DNA from: Clostridiales bacterium
Lineage (GTDB): Bacteria > Bacillota > Sulfobacillia > Sulfobacillales > Sulfobacillaceae
Direction of reading: 5' to 3'
Assembly: GCA_027365485.1 (NCBI GenBank)
Contig: DAHXNH010000236.1
Location: 1 to 53,653 of the forward strand
DNA length: 53,653 bases
Position numbers and translations under genes: made by a program. A model generated the notes under the pieces. It searched no databases. It was not told where the DNA came from and saw only the letters and a program-made list of their open reading frames with translations. This document shows positions 34,672-44,616 of the stretch, in pieces; position 1 is the first letter of the stretch; the number at the start of each line of letters is the position of its first letter.

Positions 34672-34674
34672 CGG

Positions 34675-35922
34675 CTAAATTCCCGGAAGTGGGAACTCGC
34701 GGGCTAAGGCCTCAATCCGCTGCAAATAGGCTGACGGATCGAACCCGTTTGGCGCAAGTAGTACCGCGCTGACGACATCGGCTAGTTCGGTCATCTGCTC
34801 CTTGCCTAATCCACGGGTAGTGACTTGAGGTGTGCCGAGACGGATTCCAGACGCCACCGTAGGCTTTTCGGTTTCAAAAGGAATAGTGTTCTTGTTCACT
34901 GTGATGCCAACCGACGACAAGCGTTCTTGGGCGACCTTGCCCGTGAGCCCACTGTGCTTGACGTCGATTAACAACAAGTGGTTGTCTGTGCCCCCGGAAA
35001 CCAATCTCAATCCGCGACCAATCAATTCTTCAGCCAATACCCGGGCGTTGTCCACTACCTGAGCCTGATAGGCACGGAAATTCAGCGTCAAAGCTTCGGA
35101 AAAAGCCACCGCTTTGCCAGCGATAATGTTCATCAACGGGCCACCTTGAAGCCCGGGGAACACCGACTTGTCCAGCTTCGGGCCCCAATCAGCGCCACTT
35201 AATATAAATCCGCCGCGTGGGCCCCGCAATGTTTTGTGCGTAGTTGAGGTGACAAAGTCTGCAAACCCTACCGGCGTCGGGTGCAGATCGGCCGCCACCA
35301 AGCCGGCGATGTGCGCCATATCCACCATGACCAGAGCGCCCACTTCTTGGGCAATCTGATAAAATGCTGGAAAGTCGATGACTCGGGGGTAGGCCGAAGC
35401 CCCGACCACAATCATATGGGGCTGAAATTCTTTTGCTAAATGGCGCACGGTCTCCATGTCGATCCGTTCGCTTTCCCGCTCTACCCCGTAATGACGGACC
35501 TCATAGAACTTTCCTGACAAATTGGCCGGGCTGCCATGGGTCAAGTGGCCGCCATGACTCAAGTCCATGCCTAAAATTCGATCCCCGTGCTTTAGCGCTG
35601 CAAAATAGACAGCGGTATTGGCTGACGCCCCGGAATGCGGTTGCACATTCACATACTCGGCATGAAAAATTTCCTTAAGGCGTTGTTGAGCTAAACTTTC
35701 GACCACATCCATATACTCGCAACCGCCATAATAGCGACGGCCCGGGTAGCCTTCCGCATATTTGTCAGTCATCACCGAGCCTACGGCTTGCCTCACTGCC
35801 AGTGAAGTCCAATTCTCCGAGGCAATGAGTTCCAGGTGCCCCTGCTGGCGCGCTTCTTCCTGCCGGATGGCTTCGTAAACCGCCGGGTCGACCGTTTTGA
35901 CCGCATTTAGTTGATCATCCAT
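34675..35922 (-). CDS. glyA: serine hydroxymethyltransferase
   Basis: PLP enzyme moving a one-carbon unit between serine and tetrahydrofolate. 415 residues from the ATG at 35922 with GAGGAG upstream. Key segments: LELIASENW (substrate/cofactor), [17 protein letters not shown], the PLP-lysine motif [15 protein letters not shown], and [13 protein letters not shown]. It follows gcvPB by 46 bases, completing glycine cleavage with glycine/serine exchange in one transcription unit. Confidence 0.98.
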   Translation of the reverse strand: MDDQLNAVKTVDPAVYEAIRQEEARQQGHLELIASENWTSLAVRQAVGSVMTDKYAEGYPGRRYYGGCEYMDVVESLAQQRLKEIFHAEYVNVQPHSGASANTAVYFAALKHGDRILGMDLSHGGHLTHGSPANLSGKFYEVRHYGVERESERIDMETVRHLAKEFQPHMIVVGASAYPRVIDFPAFYQIAQEVGALVMVDMAHIAGLVAADLHPTPVGFADFVTSTTHKTLRGPRGGFILSGADWGPKLDKSVFPGLQGGPLMNIIAGKAVAFSEALTLNFRAYQAQVVDNARVLAEELIGRGLRLVSGGTDNHLLLIDVKHSGLTGKVAQERLSSVGITVNKNTIPFETEKPTVASGIRLGTPQVTTRGLGKEQMTELADVVSAVLLAPNGFDPSAYLQRIEALAREFPLPGI

Positions 35923-35968
35923 CACGTTATCTTCTCCTCGTAAACCAAAGTGTATCAAGCCGTTCAAA

Positions 35969-37462
35969 TCATGGTCGGTCGACGTGCCCGCTGAGCGTCT
36001 CGCCGTTGGCCGAAGGCGCGTACACGAGCTTAGGTCGACGAGCCGCCTGGGTTTCATTGAGCCGACTGACGACGGTCGCATGAGGAGCGTTCACCACGAG
36101 ACTGGCATTGGCATCAATCTCGTCGTCGATTTGGCATAGTGCTTGAGCAAACTGTTCCAACGTTTCCTTTGATTCGGTCTCTGTAGGTTCAATCATCATC
36201 GCCTCATCGACCACTAAGGGAAAGTAAATCGTCGGAGGATAAAACCCATAATCAATCAAACGTTTAGCCACATCCAAGGCACGAGCGCCGCGCCGTTTCT
36301 GTCGAGTCAGGCTGAGCACAAACTCATGCTTGACTGATCCAGAATACGGCATGTCGTAGTGCGACTGCAAGAGGTGCCCGAGGTAGTTGGCATTGAGGAC
36401 AGAGGTTTCGGCAATCGCAGCTAGGCCTTCTCCACCTTGGCTCAAAAGATACGCATAGGCGCGCAGCAGGACGCCTACGTTGCCGTAATAGGATCGTACC
36501 TTGCCGATCGATCGCGAGCCGCGGTCCTGCCAGACCCAACCTTCCTGGTCCTGGGCTAGTCGCGGTGTAGGCAAATAGGGTGCTAGCTTCTCTTTCACTC
36601 CAACCGGCCCCGCCCCCGGGCCGCCCCCTCCGTGCGGGGTCGAGAAGGTTTTGTGAAGATTAAGATGCACCACGTCAAAGCCCATATCCCCCGGGCGAAC
36701 CTTGCCCAAAATGGCGTTAGCGTTGGCCCCATCATAATACAGCAAGCCGCCGGCGCGGTGGACAACGTCTGCGATTTCTAAAATATCACTCTCAAAAATA
36801 CCGAGTGTGTTGGGGTTGGTCAACATCAATCCAGCTACATTCCCATCGACCATCTGCTTTAAGGCACCCAGGTCCACCTGTCCACGTGGATCCGAGGGTA
36901 CTACCTTGACTGTAAACCCGGCCATCGCCGCGGTCGCAGGATTGGTCCCGTGGGCCGAGTCAGGGACTAAGACTACGTGACGGCCCGCCTCGCCGTGATC
37001 CTTTAAGTAGGCGCGAATGACCAAGATCCCCGTTAATTCACCGTGAGCGCCCGCCGCCGGCTGCAGACTCATCGCATCCATTCCGGTAATCCGTTTCAGC
37101 CAAACCTCTAGATCGGCCAGAACCGACAGCAGACCTTGTACAGTGCTTAGCGGCTGCAAGGGATGCAGACGTTCAAACCCAGGCAAACTGGCAACCCAAT
37201 CGTTCACCTTGGGGTTATATTTCATGGTACAAGAACCCAAGGGATAAAAGCCGGTATCGACCCCATAATTTAGCTGCGAAAGCGCCGTATAGTGCCGAAC
37301 GACGTCCAGTTCGGAGACTTCCGGCAACAGCGGATCGGTTCGGCGAAGCAACGAACTGGGAAGCAAGTCCCCAACCTCTATTGATGGCACGTCGGATTCT
37401 GGAATCATGAGCCCTATTCGACCGGGCTGAGACTTTTCAAAGATCACTGGGACTCGATCCAT
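35969..37462 (-). CDS. gcvPB: glycine dehydrogenase (decarboxylating) subunit 2
   Basis: PLP-bearing half of the split P protein. 497 residues from the ATG at 37462, preceded by GGAGGAGG. Signature segments: [14 protein letters not shown] near the N terminus, [43 protein letters not shown] and the PLP-lysine region [19 protein letters not shown]. It overlaps gcvPA by 19 bases, coupling the two subunits. Confidence 0.97.
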   Translation of the reverse strand: MDRVPVIFEKSQPGRIGLMIPESDVPSIEVGDLLPSSLLRRTDPLLPEVSELDVVRHYTALSQLNYGVDTGFYPLGSCTMKYNPKVNDWVASLPGFERLHPLQPLSTVQGLLSVLADLEVWLKRITGMDAMSLQPAAGAHGELTGILVIRAYLKDHGEAGRHVVLVPDSAHGTNPATAAMAGFTVKVVPSDPRGQVDLGALKQMVDGNVAGLMLTNPNTLGIFESDILEIADVVHRAGGLLYYDGANANAILGKVRPGDMGFDVVHLNLHKTFSTPHGGGGPGAGPVGVKEKLAPYLPTPRLAQDQEGWVWQDRGSRSIGKVRSYYGNVGVLLRAYAYLLSQGGEGLAAIAETSVLNANYLGHLLQSHYDMPYSGSVKHEFVLSLTRQKRRGARALDVAKRLIDYGFYPPTIYFPLVVDEAMMIEPTETESKETLEQFAQALCQIDDEIDANASLVVNAPHATVVSRLNETQAARRPKLVYAPSANGETLSGHVDRP

Positions 37463-38769
37463 GCGTTCACCTCCTCCACCAAGGCGTCGAGTTCTTGCCG
37501 AGTCCGTAGTTCGGTGACGGCCAACTGCCAATAATGTTCCCACTCCGGATCCCAACGGCCGAGATCCGCCCCACCCAAGATTCCCCGTTCCAAGAGCCAG
37601 CGATTGAGCGCAGCCACCGAACCCGGCACCTTCACCGCAAACTCGAACAGCACCGGCTCTTCCTTGACCGGATGAACCCCAATCGTTTTGAGACGGTTTC
37701 GCAAATAGTGGGCTTTGTTCAGTGACAACTGGGCGATGCCTCTTAATCCGCTGGGCCCCAGCAGAGACAAATAGATGGTCGCCTTCAAAGCATTCAAGGA
37801 GTGATTAGAGCAGACATTGGAAGTGGCCTTGTCCCGCCGAATGTGCTGTTCGCGAGCTTGTAAGGTTAAGACAAACCCGCGGCGACCTTGATGGTCCGTC
37901 GTCTCGCCGACCAACCGTCCGGGAATGCGACGCACCAACCGTTTGGTGACCGCAAAAAATCCAAACCCCGGTCCACCATAGTTCAGTCCGTTGCCCAAGG
38001 CTTGACCCTCGCCGATGACAATGTCTGCACCGAGCTCTCCTGGCGAGCGCAGCAAGGCGAGCGCAATCGGATCGGCGTAGCAAACCGCCAAGGCTCCGTG
38101 GTTCTTCGCTTGGGACACCGCTGTGGGAAAGCCCATCACCCCGCCCAAAATGTCTGGATAAGGCCAAATCACGGCCGCGGCTTGGGACAAATCGGGACGC
38201 TCTTTAACGACATCTTGGATGACGCAAGCGATGCCGCCGCGGGCTTCAATATAGGTGCGGACAACTTCTCGCACTTCCGGGTGCAATGTTTTGGCCATCC
38301 ACACCATCTTTCTCCCCGTTTCCGCCATGGCCAGCAGAGCCGCTTCCGCCGCCGCCGAGGCACCATCGTAAAGGGAGGCCTGGGCAGCGTCCATGCCGGT
38401 TAACGAGGCGATCATGGTCTGAAACTCAAAAATCGCGGCCAGGGTCCCTTGCGACAATTCCGGCTGATAGGGTGTATAGGCGGTGGAAAACTCTCCCCGT
38501 GCAGCCAATTGGGCAACCACGCTGGGAATGAAGCGATCGTAGAACCCAGAGCCTAAAAACGAGACCAGTTGGTCTAGTGATTGGTTCTCCTGTGCCAGCT
38601 TGAGCATTCGTTGCTGCAATTGCCATTCGCTCAGGGCCTTCGGCAAGCCTAACGCGTCGGGGCTTCTGGCACTTAGGGGAATATCGGCAAACAAGTCATC
38701 GATCTCCGCTAAGCCAAGAGAACTTAACATGCTCTCGCGCTCCGCCTGAGTATGGGGCAGGTACGCCAT
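37444..38769 (-). CDS. gcvPA: glycine dehydrogenase (decarboxylating) subunit 1
   Basis: N-terminal half of the split P protein, without the PLP lysine. 441 residues with FLGSGFYDRFIPSVV, FSTAYTPYQPELSQGTLAAIFEFQ and TSNVCSNHSLNALKATIYL, all family hallmarks. Begins two bases after gcvH ends. Together with GcvPB it decarboxylates glycine and loads the aminomethyl group onto lipoylated GcvH. Confidence 0.97.
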   Translation of the reverse strand: MAYLPHTQAERESMLSSLGLAEIDDLFADIPLSARSPDALGLPKALSEWQLQQRMLKLAQENQSLDQLVSFLGSGFYDRFIPSVVAQLAARGEFSTAYTPYQPELSQGTLAAIFEFQTMIASLTGMDAAQASLYDGASAAAEAALLAMAETGRKMVWMAKTLHPEVREVVRTYIEARGGIACVIQDVVKERPDLSQAAAVIWPYPDILGGVMGFPTAVSQAKNHGALAVCYADPIALALLRSPGELGADIVIGEGQALGNGLNYGGPGFGFFAVTKRLVRRIPGRLVGETTDHQGRRGFVLTLQAREQHIRRDKATSNVCSNHSLNALKATIYLSLLGPSGLRGIAQLSLNKAHYLRNRLKTIGVHPVKEEPVLFEFAVKVPGSVAALNRWLLERGILGGADLGRWDPEWEHYWQLAVTELRTRQELDALVEEVNAWIESQ

Positions 38770-38771
38770 GC

Positions 38772-39143
38772 CTATTGATCGCCTCCGGTCTTTAGGCGAT
38801 ACAAATCGGCCGACAACAGCTCATCCCCACCTGAACGCTCGCTTAACTGAACGATCCATCCGGACCCGTAGGGATCTTGGTTAACCCAATCGGGGTGCTC
38901 GGCTAAATCCTGGTTCACCGCCGTCACCACCCCGTTCACCGGACTATAGAGGTCGGAGACGGATTTCACCGACTCCACCGCCCCGAAAGATTGGCCCCGC
39001 TTCAGCGTCTGCCCTATCTCAGGCAATTCCACAAACACCACATCGCCTAGGGCGTCTTGGGCATAATCAGTAATCCCTACGCGGCCTCGGCTGTCGATCC
39101 ATTCGTGTTCCAGTGTGTACTGGCGGTCATCGGGCACATTCAT
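38772..39143 (-). CDS. gcvH: glycine cleavage system H protein
   Basis: Lipoyl carrier of the glycine cleavage system. 123 residues from the ATG at 39143 (AAAGGGGAGC upstream). The lipoyl-lysine motif GAVESVKSVSDLYSPVNG is intact, with the lysine in SVKSVS. The frame is open 120 bases upstream, to the end of gcvT, without support for an earlier start. Spaced 76 bases from gcvT. Confidence 0.97.
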   Translation of the reverse strand: MNVPDDRQYTLEHEWIDSRGRVGITDYAQDALGDVVFVELPEIGQTLKRGQSFGAVESVKSVSDLYSPVNGVVTAVNQDLAEHPDWVNQDPYGSGWIVQLSERSGGDELLSADLYRLKTGGDQ

Positions 39144-39219
39144 GGTGCGCTCCCCTTTCGCTGATAGCATCCTGACTTCAAGCCAGGGCTGAAGGCTTTG
39201 CCGCGAATCCTGTCGAAGC

Positions 39220-40308
39220 TTACCGTGCTGAACGGTTTCGCTGGTAAAATGGAGTGGCCGCAACTCGGGCCGGTACCCGACGCCCGCGGATAACCAGTTC
39301 CAGCGGGGTCCCGACCGTGTGAAACTTCATCGGAACCAATGCTAGCGCCACCGCCTTTTTCAGGGTAGGCGAAAAACTACCCGAAGTCACCACTCCGATG
39401 GTCTGATCGCCGTCGACCACGGAAAACCCGGACCGAGCCACCCCTGGGGCAGTAAGCTCCAGGCCAACAATGATTGAAGCAAGACCGACCTCACGCTGAC
39501 GGCGAAGGGCCTCTTGACCGACGAAATGTTCGGACTGCTCCAAATCGACAAATCGGGCCAACCCGGCCTCAAGCGGAGAAATAGACCGCGATAGTTCATG
39601 TCCGTAAAGCGGAAGGCGAGCCTCGAGACGCAATGTGTCACGAGCGCCGAGTCCAATCGGAGGAATCCCTTGACGATAGAGTTGTTCCCAAAGCCCCACG
39701 GCATCTTGAGCGCCGGCATAAATTTCAAAGCCATCTTCTCCGGTATAGCCGGTCCGCGAAATCATGACGGTAGTGTTGGCTACCCGGACCTCATTTAAAA
39801 AACGAAAGGGTTTCAACTCTAAGACTTCGCTGCCCGCCAACGGCGCTAAAATCTGGGACGCCTTGGGTCCCTGCACGGCGATCAATGCAGTCTCGTCGCT
39901 TCGGTCGATGAGTTCCACCCCGTCACTCGGCAACCGGTCGCGAATCCAGGCCCAGTCGCCTGCACGATTGGCGGCGTTCACGACTAGCCAAAACTCCGAC
40001 GTACCGCGACGATAGACTAACAAATCGTCCACGGTTCCTGCATCGGGTGCACACAAAAAGGTGTATAAGGCTTGACCCGGTTGGAGGCGACTCGGCGCCT
40101 TCGTCACCAGTCGGTCCAAAAAATCAGGGGCTTTAGGGCCTGTGACAAGAAATTCTCCCATATGGGACACATCAAACATGCCCACCGATTCTCGAACCAA
40201 CCGATGTTCTTCCAGGATCCCCTGATACTCGATAGGCATCTCGTAACCGCCAAACGTTGTCATCTTTGCTCCGTGTCGACGATGCCACGAGGTGAGCGGT
40301 GTTTGCAC
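39220..40308 (-). CDS. gcvT: aminomethyltransferase (glycine cleavage T protein)
   Basis: Releases ammonia and passes methylene to tetrahydrofolate. 362 residues with MFDVSHMGEFLVTGPKA, ALYTFLCAPDAGTVDDLLVYRRG, SRTGYTGEDGFEIY and GLGARDTLRLEARLPLYGHEL. The GTG start has GGAGGTCTGAT upstream and lies 17 bases after aroB, too close for the glycine riboswitch that often controls this gene. Confidence 0.97.
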   Translation of the reverse strand: MQTPLTSWHRRHGAKMTTFGGYEMPIEYQGILEEHRLVRESVGMFDVSHMGEFLVTGPKAPDFLDRLVTKAPSRLQPGQALYTFLCAPDAGTVDDLLVYRRGTSEFWLVVNAANRAGDWAWIRDRLPSDGVELIDRSDETALIAVQGPKASQILAPLAGSEVLELKPFRFLNEVRVANTTVMISRTGYTGEDGFEIYAGAQDAVGLWEQLYRQGIPPIGLGARDTLRLEARLPLYGHELSRSISPLEAGLARFVDLEQSEHFVGQEALRRQREVGLASIIVGLELTAPGVARSGFSVVDGDQTIGVVTSGSFSPTLKKAVALALVPMKFHTVGTPLELVIRGRRVPARVAATPFYQRNRSAR

Positions 40309-40324
40309 ATCAGACCTCCCTTGG

Positions 40325-41419
40325 TCAACTCTCGGATAATGCCCCTAGAGCATCTTCAATTAAGTTCTTGGGCACGTCTCGGACGACTTTAGGGTTTCCC
40401 GGTGATTGCAAAAGCACCCAGCGCAAACCAGAGACTCGCGCCTTTTTGTCTCGCAGCAGCACCGGTTCCAGTGCCGCATAATCCAGGTGCGGCAGGACGG
40501 TGGGCAATCCCCAGGCTTTGAGCCACTCGGTAACCAGGGCGCGTACCGCGGGATCCAGGCCCAACTGTTTTTCCGATAAATAGAGCGCATACAAAGAGCC
40601 CACACCAACTGCTTGACCATGCGACCATTGGCCATAGCCGGTCATTTGCTCGAGAGCGTGAGCCAACGTATGACCAAAATTCAGAAAGATACGGTCCCCG
40701 GTCTCTTCTAAGTCACGGTTTACCACGTCCACTTTGATCTTCGCCGTAGTCTTGATGATCCATCGCCAGTGCTCATCCATCTGACCCAGAGGAGGAATGC
40801 CAGCAGCTAGTGACTGCCAAAGCGGCCCTCCTTCGATTAATGCCGACTTGACCACCTCGCCCAGACCGGTTCGCCATCCCTCTATGGGCAGTGTCTGCAA
40901 CGCCCAGGGATTAATGTAGACCAACTGGGGCAAATGAAAGGCTCCAATTAAATTCTTCCCTTCCCTGAGATTTACCGCCACTTTGCCGCCAATGGCGGCG
41001 TCAACTTGAGCCAACAGGGTGGTGGGCACCGCAACCCAGTCAAGTCCGCGCAAAAATGAGGCGGCAGCATATCCAGCAAAATCGCTTAGAACCCCGCCGC
41101 CAATGGCGAGAAGCCAACTATCACGGGTCACACCGTCCGCAATCATTTGAGAATAAAGCGGCTCAAGACGGTCCATCCGCTTCATCGATTCATCGATATC
41201 AAGCCCATGCAGACCTAAAAGACGAACATCTTGATCGCGCAAATGCGCGCTGACCTGAGTGGCAATCGCTTCCACCTGACGGTCATAAACCATCCAGACC
41301 GCCTTAATCCGAGGTCCGATGACGCTCGTCAAGTCCTGCCAATGTGGCCCCCCAAATCGTACTTCACTGAGACTTTCCTGCCGCCGCTCAATGTTCAGAC
41401 GGTCGGATTGAACTTCCAA
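40325..41419 (-). CDS. aroB: 3-dehydroquinate synthase
   Basis: Second shikimate step, NAD- and zinc-dependent. 364 residues from a TTG at 41419 with AAAGGAGG upstream, overlapping aroK by 32 bases. Visible are the NAD motif AIGGGVLSDFAGYAAA, PTTLLAQVDAAIGGKVAVN, the zinc-binding Glu in GLGEVVKSALIEGG, and FNFGHTLAHALEQ with GQAVGVG His region. The frame is open further inside aroK but those codons translate aroK sequence in another frame. Confidence 0.95.
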   Translation of the reverse strand: MEVQSDRLNIERRQESLSEVRFGGPHWQDLTSVIGPRIKAVWMVYDRQVEAIATQVSAHLRDQDVRLLGLHGLDIDESMKRMDRLEPLYSQMIADGVTRDSWLLAIGGGVLSDFAGYAAASFLRGLDWVAVPTTLLAQVDAAIGGKVAVNLREGKNLIGAFHLPQLVYINPWALQTLPIEGWRTGLGEVVKSALIEGGPLWQSLAAGIPPLGQMDEHWRWIIKTTAKIKVDVVNRDLEETGDRIFLNFGHTLAHALEQMTGYGQWSHGQAVGVGSLYALYLSEKQLGLDPAVRALVTEWLKAWGLPTVLPHLDYAALEPVLLRDKKARVSGLRWVLLQSPGNPKVVRDVPKNLIEDALGALSES

Positions 41420-41960
41420 GAGGCTCCTCCTTTCTTTGCTCCTCGAGCCAACGGATAATTTCCGCCTGCACCTCGACGACCGTGAGATCGGTGGTGTCCA
41501 TGCGAACGGCGCTGACTTCTTCATATAAAGCCTTCCGCTCCACCAAAATCCGCTTTAGCCCGTCCTGGCCATCGCGAGCCAATAACGGCCGGCCTTCACC
41601 TTGAACCCGCTTGCCCAGTTCTGACCACTCCGCATCCAGCCAAATGACTAGATGAGGCCTTAACAATTCTCGATTTGCGGGGCTCAGTACGGCGCCGCCA
41701 CCCAACGCCACAACCAGGGCTTGAGGACTGCTCAACACCGTGAGCATTGCCTGACGCTCCCATTCGCGAAACCTCGATTCCCCATCGTGGGCAAAAATCT
41801 CTGGAATCGATTGGTGCGCCAGATCGACTACGACCTGATCCACATCGCGGAAATCGCGGCGCAAGGAATGCGCCAACAAAGGGCCGACCGTACTTTTACC
41901 GACGCCCATCATGCCCGTAAGAACGATGTGGCAAGGCCTAGTACCTGCGCACATAGTCAT
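41388..41960 (-). CDS. aroK: shikimate kinase
   Basis: Fifth shikimate step. 190 residues: Walker A LTGMMGVGKSTVG (about 15-24), shikimate-binding DVDQVV with the following FREWE, the Walker B-like VVALGGGAVLS, and lid RPLLARDGQD. It overlaps the aroC end by 23 bases and aroB by 32, so all three are translationally linked. Start could be M1 or M3. Confidence 0.93.
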   Translation of the reverse strand: MTMCAGTRPCHIVLTGMMGVGKSTVGPLLAHSLRRDFRDVDQVVVDLAHQSIPEIFAHDGESRFREWERQAMLTVLSSPQALVVALGGGAVLSPANRELLRPHLVIWLDAEWSELGKRVQGEGRPLLARDGQDGLKRILVERKALYEEVSAVRMDTTDLTVVEVQAEIIRWLEEQRKEEPLGSSIRPSEH

Positions 41961-43095
41961 TCCAATCCGCCACGCGCTGACGAATTTCGTCTAAACTGTC
42001 TCCGCCGAATTTCTCCAAGAGCTGATCGGCTAAGACATGAAGAACCATGGCCTCGGCCACCACCGCTGCCGGCGGGACCGCGGTCACATCGGAGCGTTCT
42101 ACTTGAGCTAAAAATGGTTCCTTGGTATCAATATCGACCGAGCCTAAAGGCGACATCAATGTCGAAAGGGGTTTCATCGCTGCTCGTACCACGAGCGGCA
42201 TACCCGTGGTCACCCCTCCTTCCAAACCGCCAGCGCGGTTGGACGTGCGGCTCCAGCCCTGGCTCTCGTCCCACCAAATTGGGTCGTGGACCAAAGATCC
42301 GGGGATCTCGGCTTGAGCGAATCCGGCACCGATCTCCACCGCCTTGAACGCTTGAATGGATAAGATGGCTTCAGCTAGCTTGGCTTCGACTCGACGCGCC
42401 CAATGGGTGTAAGAGCCGAGGCCTACCGGAACCCCAAAGGCAACGACTTCGATGACGCCACCCAAGGTATCGCCGGCACTCTTGGCTTGATCAATAGCAG
42501 CGATCATCTGTTCTTGCACATCCCGGTCCACCACCCGTACCGGTGACTCTTCGGAACTTCGGATTTGGTCTAAGGAATATTCCATTTTGGGGGCGGCGAC
42601 TGATCCGATTTGAATGACATGCGCAGCCACCTCGATGTGAAGTGCTCTTAGCAAAGACCGGGCCACCGCTGCTAACGCCACTCGCATCGTAGTCTCCCGC
42701 GCAGACGCTCTCTCTAATACGTTGCGCAGGTCACGGTGGCCATATTTAATTCCTCCGACTAAATCGGCGTGTCCGGGCCGGGGTCGAGTGACCTGGCGAT
42801 CGGTTGGTGCAGGATCCGGAGACATCGTTTGCTTCCAATTTTCGAAATCTCGGTTTTTCACCAACAGCGCAATCGGTGAGCCTAGGCTGAACCCATGGCG
42901 CACCCCACCCCAAAACTCGACTTGATCGCGTTCTATGGCCATGCGTCCACCGCGGCCGTATCCCTTTTGTCTGCGACTAAGATCCTGATTGATCAGCTCG
43001 CGACTGACAGCAATCCCAGCCGGAGCCCCTTCAATGATACCCACCAGACCAGGGCCGTGAGATTCCCCTGCCGTAAACCAACGCCAACTTCCCAT
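41938..43095 (-). CDS. aroC: chorismate synthase
   Basis: Final shikimate step, FMN-dependent. 385 residues from the ATG at 43095 (MGSWRWFTAGESHGPGL). An ATG eight codons earlier is possible, but family members start near the TAGESHGP motif. Further signatures: TRPRPGHADLVGGIKYGHRD, RASARETTMRVA, and SNRAGGLEGGVTTGMPLVV. Lies 82 bases after the prepilin peptidase gene. Confidence 0.96.
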   Translation of the reverse strand: MGSWRWFTAGESHGPGLVGIIEGAPAGIAVSRELINQDLSRRQKGYGRGGRMAIERDQVEFWGGVRHGFSLGSPIALLVKNRDFENWKQTMSPDPAPTDRQVTRPRPGHADLVGGIKYGHRDLRNVLERASARETTMRVALAAVARSLLRALHIEVAAHVIQIGSVAAPKMEYSLDQIRSSEESPVRVVDRDVQEQMIAAIDQAKSAGDTLGGVIEVVAFGVPVGLGSYTHWARRVEAKLAEAILSIQAFKAVEIGAGFAQAEIPGSLVHDPIWWDESQGWSRTSNRAGGLEGGVTTGMPLVVRAAMKPLSTLMSPLGSVDIDTKEPFLAQVERSDVTAVPPAAVVAEAMVLHVLADQLLEKFGGDSLDEIRQRVADWNDYVRRY

Positions 43096-43177
43096 TATCC
43101 GCCACTCGCTTTCTACCATGAATAATTTTTTAAGAACGGTCTTCGCTCAATTTGCCATACGATAGCTCACTCGCCCG

Positions 43178-43780
43178 CTACCAATGGATGATGGGATGCG
43201 AGGCCGGAATTAAAAGAAGCCAAAATGCCGATAGGCTCAAAAACGGAGCAAAGGCTAGCCGATGCGACGCCGGTCGCCTTTTCAGCAAGATTAGCGCTAA
43301 GGCCAGGATTCCCGCCATCCAAATCGACAAACTGACCGCGATGGCCCCTCTCATCCAGCCCAAAGCTACTCCTAGGGTACCAGAAAACTTGGCGTCGCCC
43401 ATGCCGACAGCGGACCGTGTGAGCCCATGAAAAAGGGTCATGGCGAGGCCGAGGGCGAGCCCCGAGATCACATGGTGGAACACCGACAGACCCGAGGACC
43501 AGGTCCAGATTACGCCTGCCATGGCACTTGCCAGGACTAACCGGTGGGGAATAATTTGTTCGCGCCAATCTACGAAGGCGACGGCAACCCACACCGAGAC
43601 TAACAACGCATCTGCCCATGGGTGAGGATTGCTCAACTGCAACCCTCGGCTGAGCAGCCAGCATACCAATCCGGCGGCAAGCCGGGTCGACATCGGCCAA
43701 CGCTTCTGTCCTCCACAAAAAGGCAACACCGAGACCAAGACCAGCGCCAACCCGGAATCGATAAAAAACGTGCTATTCAT
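43178..43780 (-). CDS. type 4 prepilin peptidase (A24, short form)
   Basis: Membrane aspartyl protease that cuts class III signal peptides of pilins or pseudopilins. 200 residues, about six membrane segments. The two catalytic Asp motifs are present: D71 in FVDWREQIIPHR and D129 in GMGDAKFSG (the GxGD signature). The N-terminal methylase domain with cysteine zinc site of full-length PilD is absent. It overlaps aroE by four bases. No pilin or competence genes are in this window, so its target is unknown. Confidence 0.88.
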   Translation of the reverse strand: MNSTFFIDSGLALVLVSVLPFCGGQKRWPMSTRLAAGLVCWLLSRGLQLSNPHPWADALLVSVWVAVAFVDWREQIIPHRLVLASAMAGVIWTWSSGLSVFHHVISGLALGLAMTLFHGLTRSAVGMGDAKFSGTLGVALGWMRGAIAVSLSIWMAGILALALILLKRRPASHRLAFAPFLSLSAFWLLLIPASHPIIHW

Positions 43781-44553
43781 TGGTCAACCGCCCGCGTCAT
43801 CGCGTCTCCCGGTGCTAACTGTCCGAACCAAAGATTCCATGACCACCGGGCCTGTTCAATTAACAGTTCCAATCCGTCGACGATTGGGCAATCCAGAGAC
43901 GCCGCTAATTGCAGCAAGGGCGTGGCTCTGGGATGGTAGACCCAGTCCACCACCACGGTTTTACCGGAGGACAAAGAAGGCCAATACGTCCAGTGCGCCT
44001 CCCCGTGTTGGCCCAAAGGAGTCGCGTTAACCACTACCTCCCAATCTGCGCAAGCGGCCATTTCCTGCAGTGAGATCCACTGATCCCCCCAATCGACAGG
44101 TTCTCGGGATGCTATCCACACCTCCATGCCCAGGTGTTTCAGACTCACCATGCTTCCGCGAGCGACTCCACCCGAGCCGACGATAAGCGCTCGCCGCTTG
44201 GCGAGCCCTCCCACCAGCGGTTCGAGTTTAGCGATCAGCGCGCGAACGTCTGTGTTATCTCCTATCCAACCGTGGTCCCGCCAGACGATGGTGTTGGCCG
44301 CCCGCGCCGCCTCCGCGAGCTCGCTCAAATCATCCAAAAACGGGAAAATCGTTTCTTTCAGCGGACGAGTCAGGTTAACGCCGACACCACCCAGGTGGCG
44401 AAAAGCATCCAACGAAGCCACTAGGTCGCCGCGACGGACCTCCACTGGCAAGTAGTGAGCCAAGATCCCCGCCTCAGCAAAGGCGGCGTTATGGATGCGG
44501 GGCGATAGCGAATGCCCAATCGGAGAACCGAAAACGGCATACAGCGGCAGCAA
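43777..44553 (-). CDS. aroE: shikimate dehydrogenase
   Basis: NADPH reduction of 3-dehydroshikimate. 258 residues: AVFGSPIGHSLSPRIHNAAF, GVGVNLTRPLKETIFPFLDDL (a serine/threonine and Lys catalytic region), AANTIVWRDHGWIGDNTDVRAL, the Rossmann motif LIVGSGGVARGSMV, and NATPLGQHGE. Length is slightly short for the family (about 270). It leads the aro block with yqeG 63 bases upstream. Confidence 0.95.
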   Translation of the reverse strand: MLPLYAVFGSPIGHSLSPRIHNAAFAEAGILAHYLPVEVRRGDLVASLDAFRHLGGVGVNLTRPLKETIFPFLDDLSELAEAARAANTIVWRDHGWIGDNTDVRALIAKLEPLVGGLAKRRALIVGSGGVARGSMVSLKHLGMEVWIASREPVDWGDQWISLQEMAACADWEVVVNATPLGQHGEAHWTYWPSLSSGKTVVVDWVYHPRATPLLQLAASLDCPIVDGLELLIEQARWSWNLWFGQLAPGDAMTRAVDQ

Positions 44554-44616
44554 CTCCCTCAGTCCTTCCTCTTGACAGCAAGTTTCTGTGCCTTTAACAA
44601 CACGGCCGGCTAAGCC

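Noticed and set aside
40309-40324. Glycine riboswitch before gcvT
   Set aside because: Only 17 bases separate aroB from gcvT, far too short for the aptamer.
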